Below, piece by piece: positions 62,492-64,000 of a stretch of 64,000 bases of DNA. Source of the DNA: Paracoccus albus (GTDB taxonomy: Bacteria; Pseudomonadota; Alphaproteobacteria; Rhodobacterales; Rhodobacteraceae); NCBI RefSeq assembly GCF_027913035.1, contig NZ_CP115775.1:2688501-2752500 (forward strand), given 5' to 3'. The position numbers and the translations under genes are program-made. The notes under the pieces were generated by a model. It saw only the letters and a list, made by a program, of their open reading frames with translations, was not told where the DNA came from and made no database searches. The first letter of the stretch is position 1. Each line of letters begins with the position of its first letter.

Positions 62492-62932
62492 TTAGATTTC
62501 CGCGCCGAAGCCGATACGGTAGGGTTCCTGTTCTGCCACCGGAGGCACCGCCACCAGCATGAAGTTCAATTGCGAGACATGCTGGACAACCGCGACCTGC
62601 TGCTTCCCGCCCAGAAGCCCGTAAAATTCGATGATATTGGGATTGCGGTAGCCCATGCCACGCACATGAACCGCGCGTTCGCCCCCATAATTGGCCAGCC
62701 TTATGCCCAGTTCAAAATGCTCGGGCAGGTTAGCCTGAAAGGCCTTTACCCGTGTGAGAAGATGGTTGAACACCTCTTCGGCCGCATGAAGCGTCGCCTG
62801 ATCCGCCTCATCCCCCTGAGGCCAAAGATCCTCTGCAATCGCCGGAACGGGAATCATTTCGACTGAAGCCGGTGCCTCACCCTTGGGTTCTTCCGATGTC
62901 TTCGCTGCCTTCGCTTTCGGCTTTTTGGTCAT
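62492..62932 (-). CDS. Conserved hypothetical protein (DUF6173-like)
   Basis: 146 aa. A Lys/Ala-rich N-terminal tail (KKPKAKAAKTSEEPKGEAPA), then a compact domain with AEEVFNHLLTRVKAFQANLP, EHFELGIRLANYGGERAVHV, RGMGYRNPNIIEFYGLLGGK and QVAVVQHVSQLNFMLVAVPP. The strand-rich pattern recalls DUF6173 proteins of Rhodobacteraceae, from memory. Soluble, no signal. Function unknown. Confidence 0.7.
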   Translation of the reverse strand: MTKKPKAKAAKTSEEPKGEAPASVEMIPVPAIAEDLWPQGDEADQATLHAAEEVFNHLLTRVKAFQANLPEHFELGIRLANYGGERAVHVRGMGYRNPNIIEFYGLLGGKQQVAVVQHVSQLNFMLVAVPPVAEQEPYRIGFGAEI

Positions 62933-63007
62933 GGGTTCCTGCTTTGCTCTGTGGAAACAGGATGCACATAAGCAGGCAAAAGTTGAAGCCCCGGCCGCCA
63001 GTTCAAA

Positions 63008-63163
63008 ATGGCCAATTACATCCGCCGGAACTCAATGCGTCTTATCAACGCGTCAGAACCTGCTGAATACTACGGCCCACTTAACGGAACCCCGTGCGGC
63101 GGCCGGCAGTTTACCTGGACGGCGGCAATGGTGATCGAGTTTTTGCGCGATCAAAACCGGTAG
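63008..63163 (+). pseudogene. C-terminal remnant of a glycoside hydrolase (MGH1/GH63-like)
   Basis: A 51-codon open frame whose middle reads EPAEYYGPLNGTPCGGRQFT, followed by WTAAMVIEFLRD. This fits the C-terminal motif of (alpha/alpha)6-barrel glucosidases, E-Y-[YF]-x-P-x-T-G-x-x-x-G-G-x-x-F-[ST]-W-T-A-A. There is no ribosome-binding site, and a TGA lies in frame 24 bases before the ATG, so the rest of the gene has been lost. Identification is by motif memory only. Confidence 0.55.
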
Positions 63164-63206
63164 CCACCGGAATTTCCGCAAAGGGACTAACTCCCCCTTC
63201 AAGAAC

Positions 63207-63238
63207 GCCCCGGCCCGCATAGTTTTGTGGGCCGGGGC
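63207..63238. terminator. Strong GC hairpin with T-run on the plus strand
   Basis: Stem GCCCCGGCCC/GGGCCGGGGC with a 12-base loop, followed on the plus strand by AACTG then TTTTT. It lies 8 bp past the stop of the minus-strand SEL1-like gene and could terminate either direction. Confidence 0.7.
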
Positions 63239-63246
63239 AACTGTTT

Positions 63247-64000
63247 TTATTCACCAGCGAAACGGGTCGCCAGCTGCTGCCCTGTCCAGTCGTCAAGCGC
63301 CAGATCAGCAGCTTCGTCGCGCGCGGTGATCCAGTCAGGCTCCCCGTCAAAGCGTGTATCCAGCCGTGCGATCAAGGACTTGGCCTGAGCATCCCCGGCG
63401 GCCGCGGCCGAGCCCGCCAGCCGGCGCGCAATGGCATAGCTGCGCGGCACACCATCGCCTTCCGCATAGGCAAGTGCGGCGTCGCGCAATGCCCCGACTG
63501 AAGCAAATGCCTCGGACGGGACGGCGCTGTCCGCGGCTGCCTGCGCCGCCAAAAGCTCCGACATGGTCAATTGACCTTCAATCTGGTCAAGCGCTGCGGG
63601 TGCATCCGCGCTGCCAAGCTCTGCAGCCTTCTGGGCATGGCCATATGCGGCGGCTGGATCCGATTCCGCACCAAGCCGGGCGACGGTCAGCATGGCATCG
63701 GCATTATCTTCCAGCGGCGAAAGCAGTTCGATTGCCCGACGGGTGTTCTTCGGCAGACCCCGACCGTCGGCAAGCGCCACACCCAATGCAAACGGGTCAG
63801 AGATGCTATCCGGCGTTGCGATCAGTGCGAGCGGAGGAGTCGGCGCCGCGTTCGAGAAAACCGGCTGCATCAGAGCAACTGCATCTTCGGGGGATTCCCA
63901 CTCTGTCGTTTCAAAGTCGATCGGTTCATCCGGGCGCACTTCGACGGTGACGCGACCGGGCTCTTGCAGGAAGTTGCGAAGCGCATCAGCAAGGGCTTCC
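63247..64000 (-). CDS. SEL1/TPR-like repeat protein, N-terminus outside the window
   Basis: The C-terminal about 250 codons. The frame stays open to the window edge; translated leftward it continues EALADALRNFLQEPGRVTVE, so the apparent internal start is not the real one. Repeat features: DPFALGVALADGRGLPKNTR, RAIELLSPLEDNADAMLTVA, AAYGHAQKAAELGSADAPAA and ALAYAEGDGVPRSYAIARRL, matching SEL1-type alpha-helical repeats. Such proteins mediate protein contacts in envelope or signalling complexes. Exact role unknown. Confidence 0.8.
   Translation of the reverse strand, partial: EALADALRNFLQEPGRVTVEVRPDEPIDFETTEWESPEDAVALMQPVFSNAAPTPPLALIATPDSISDPFALGVALADGRGLPKNTRRAIELLSPLEDNADAMLTVARLGAESDPAAAYGHAQKAAELGSADAPAALDQIEGQLTMSELLAAQAAADSAVPSEAFASVGALRDAALAYAEGDGVPRSYAIARRLAGSAAAAGDAQAKSLIARLDTRFDGEPDWITARDEAADLALDDWTGQQLATRFAGE

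Larger units (their letters stand above)
62933..63246. other. 314-bp gap: gene remnant and hairpin
   Basis: Upstream about 75 bases hold no clear feature. Bases 63008-63163 are a glycoside hydrolase tail remnant, and 63207-63238 a strong hairpin. No intact gene is seen. Confidence 0.7.

Overview
The window reads as ordinary chromosomal DNA of an alphaproteobacterium of the order Rhodobacterales, most likely a Paracoccus-like member of the Rhodobacteraceae. The support is a high GC content (roughly 60 percent by eye), a CcrM-type GANTC methyltransferase next to rnhB, a petP/petR regulator pair, an alphaproteobacterial flagellar cluster (fliI divergent from flgBC-fliE-fliQ-flgFGAH-fliL), an AlkB-type hydroxylase, an RTX protein, and two copies of an intergenic palindrome that I recall as common in this family. 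The species is inferred, not proven. Genes are packed tightly, with many ATGA, GTGA or TGATG stop/start overlaps. I see no tRNA, rRNA, CRISPR array, insertion sequence or prophage.

Layout. 1-13 kb: a truncated PEP mutase-family gene, ada, a SoxS-like thiol protein, serS, the envelope/translation operon yfgM-bamB-der, an operon of comF, grxC, a Nit1-like amidase and a MarR regulator, then a methyltransferase-like gene with hemH and phhB. 13-18 kb: a Tat-exported L,D-transpeptidase, a CAP-domain lipoprotein and a large secreted beta-propeller/RTX protein. 17.7-25.3 kb: surface sugar genes (a two-domain glycosyltransferase, the complete dTDP-L-rhamnose set rfbCBDA, a GT2), with rpe-gph between them. 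25.4-31.4 kb: flagellar rod, L-ring, export and ATPase genes. 31.5-35.5 kb: a Crp/Fnr regulator, two cell-wall proteins and a GntR regulator. 35.7-43.2 kb: rnhB-ccrM, a DUF2946-like/PepSY pair, alkB-like, ilvE and petP-petR. 43.2-54.8 kb: valS, a lipid kinase and phosphoesterase, dapB, rbfA-truB with inserted genes, an NlpC/P60 protein, an M17 aminopeptidase and a small hypothetical pair. 54.9-58.4 kb: carbonic anhydrase, an MFS transporter, an LpcC-like glycosyltransferase and a GT29 (sialyltransferase-fold) gene in one tightly coupled run. 58.4-64 kb: a low-GC nuclease gene, pheT without pheS, small membrane proteins, a decayed glycoside hydrolase tail, and a SEL1-like gene running off the end.

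There is no single obvious new defence or secretion system. The most interesting items are the bacterial GT29 gene carrying sialylmotifs L, S and VS beside an LPS core mannosyltransferase; the fused CgeB-like/GT25-like glycosyltransferase ahead of the rhamnose operon; three GANTC sites just upstream of ccrM; a candidate 29-residue Cys-containing membrane microprotein behind an uncharacterised gene; a 51-codon remnant of a glycoside hydrolase; a perfect inverted repeat in front of petP; and the paired intergenic palindromes. All family assignments come from reading motifs, not from database searches.
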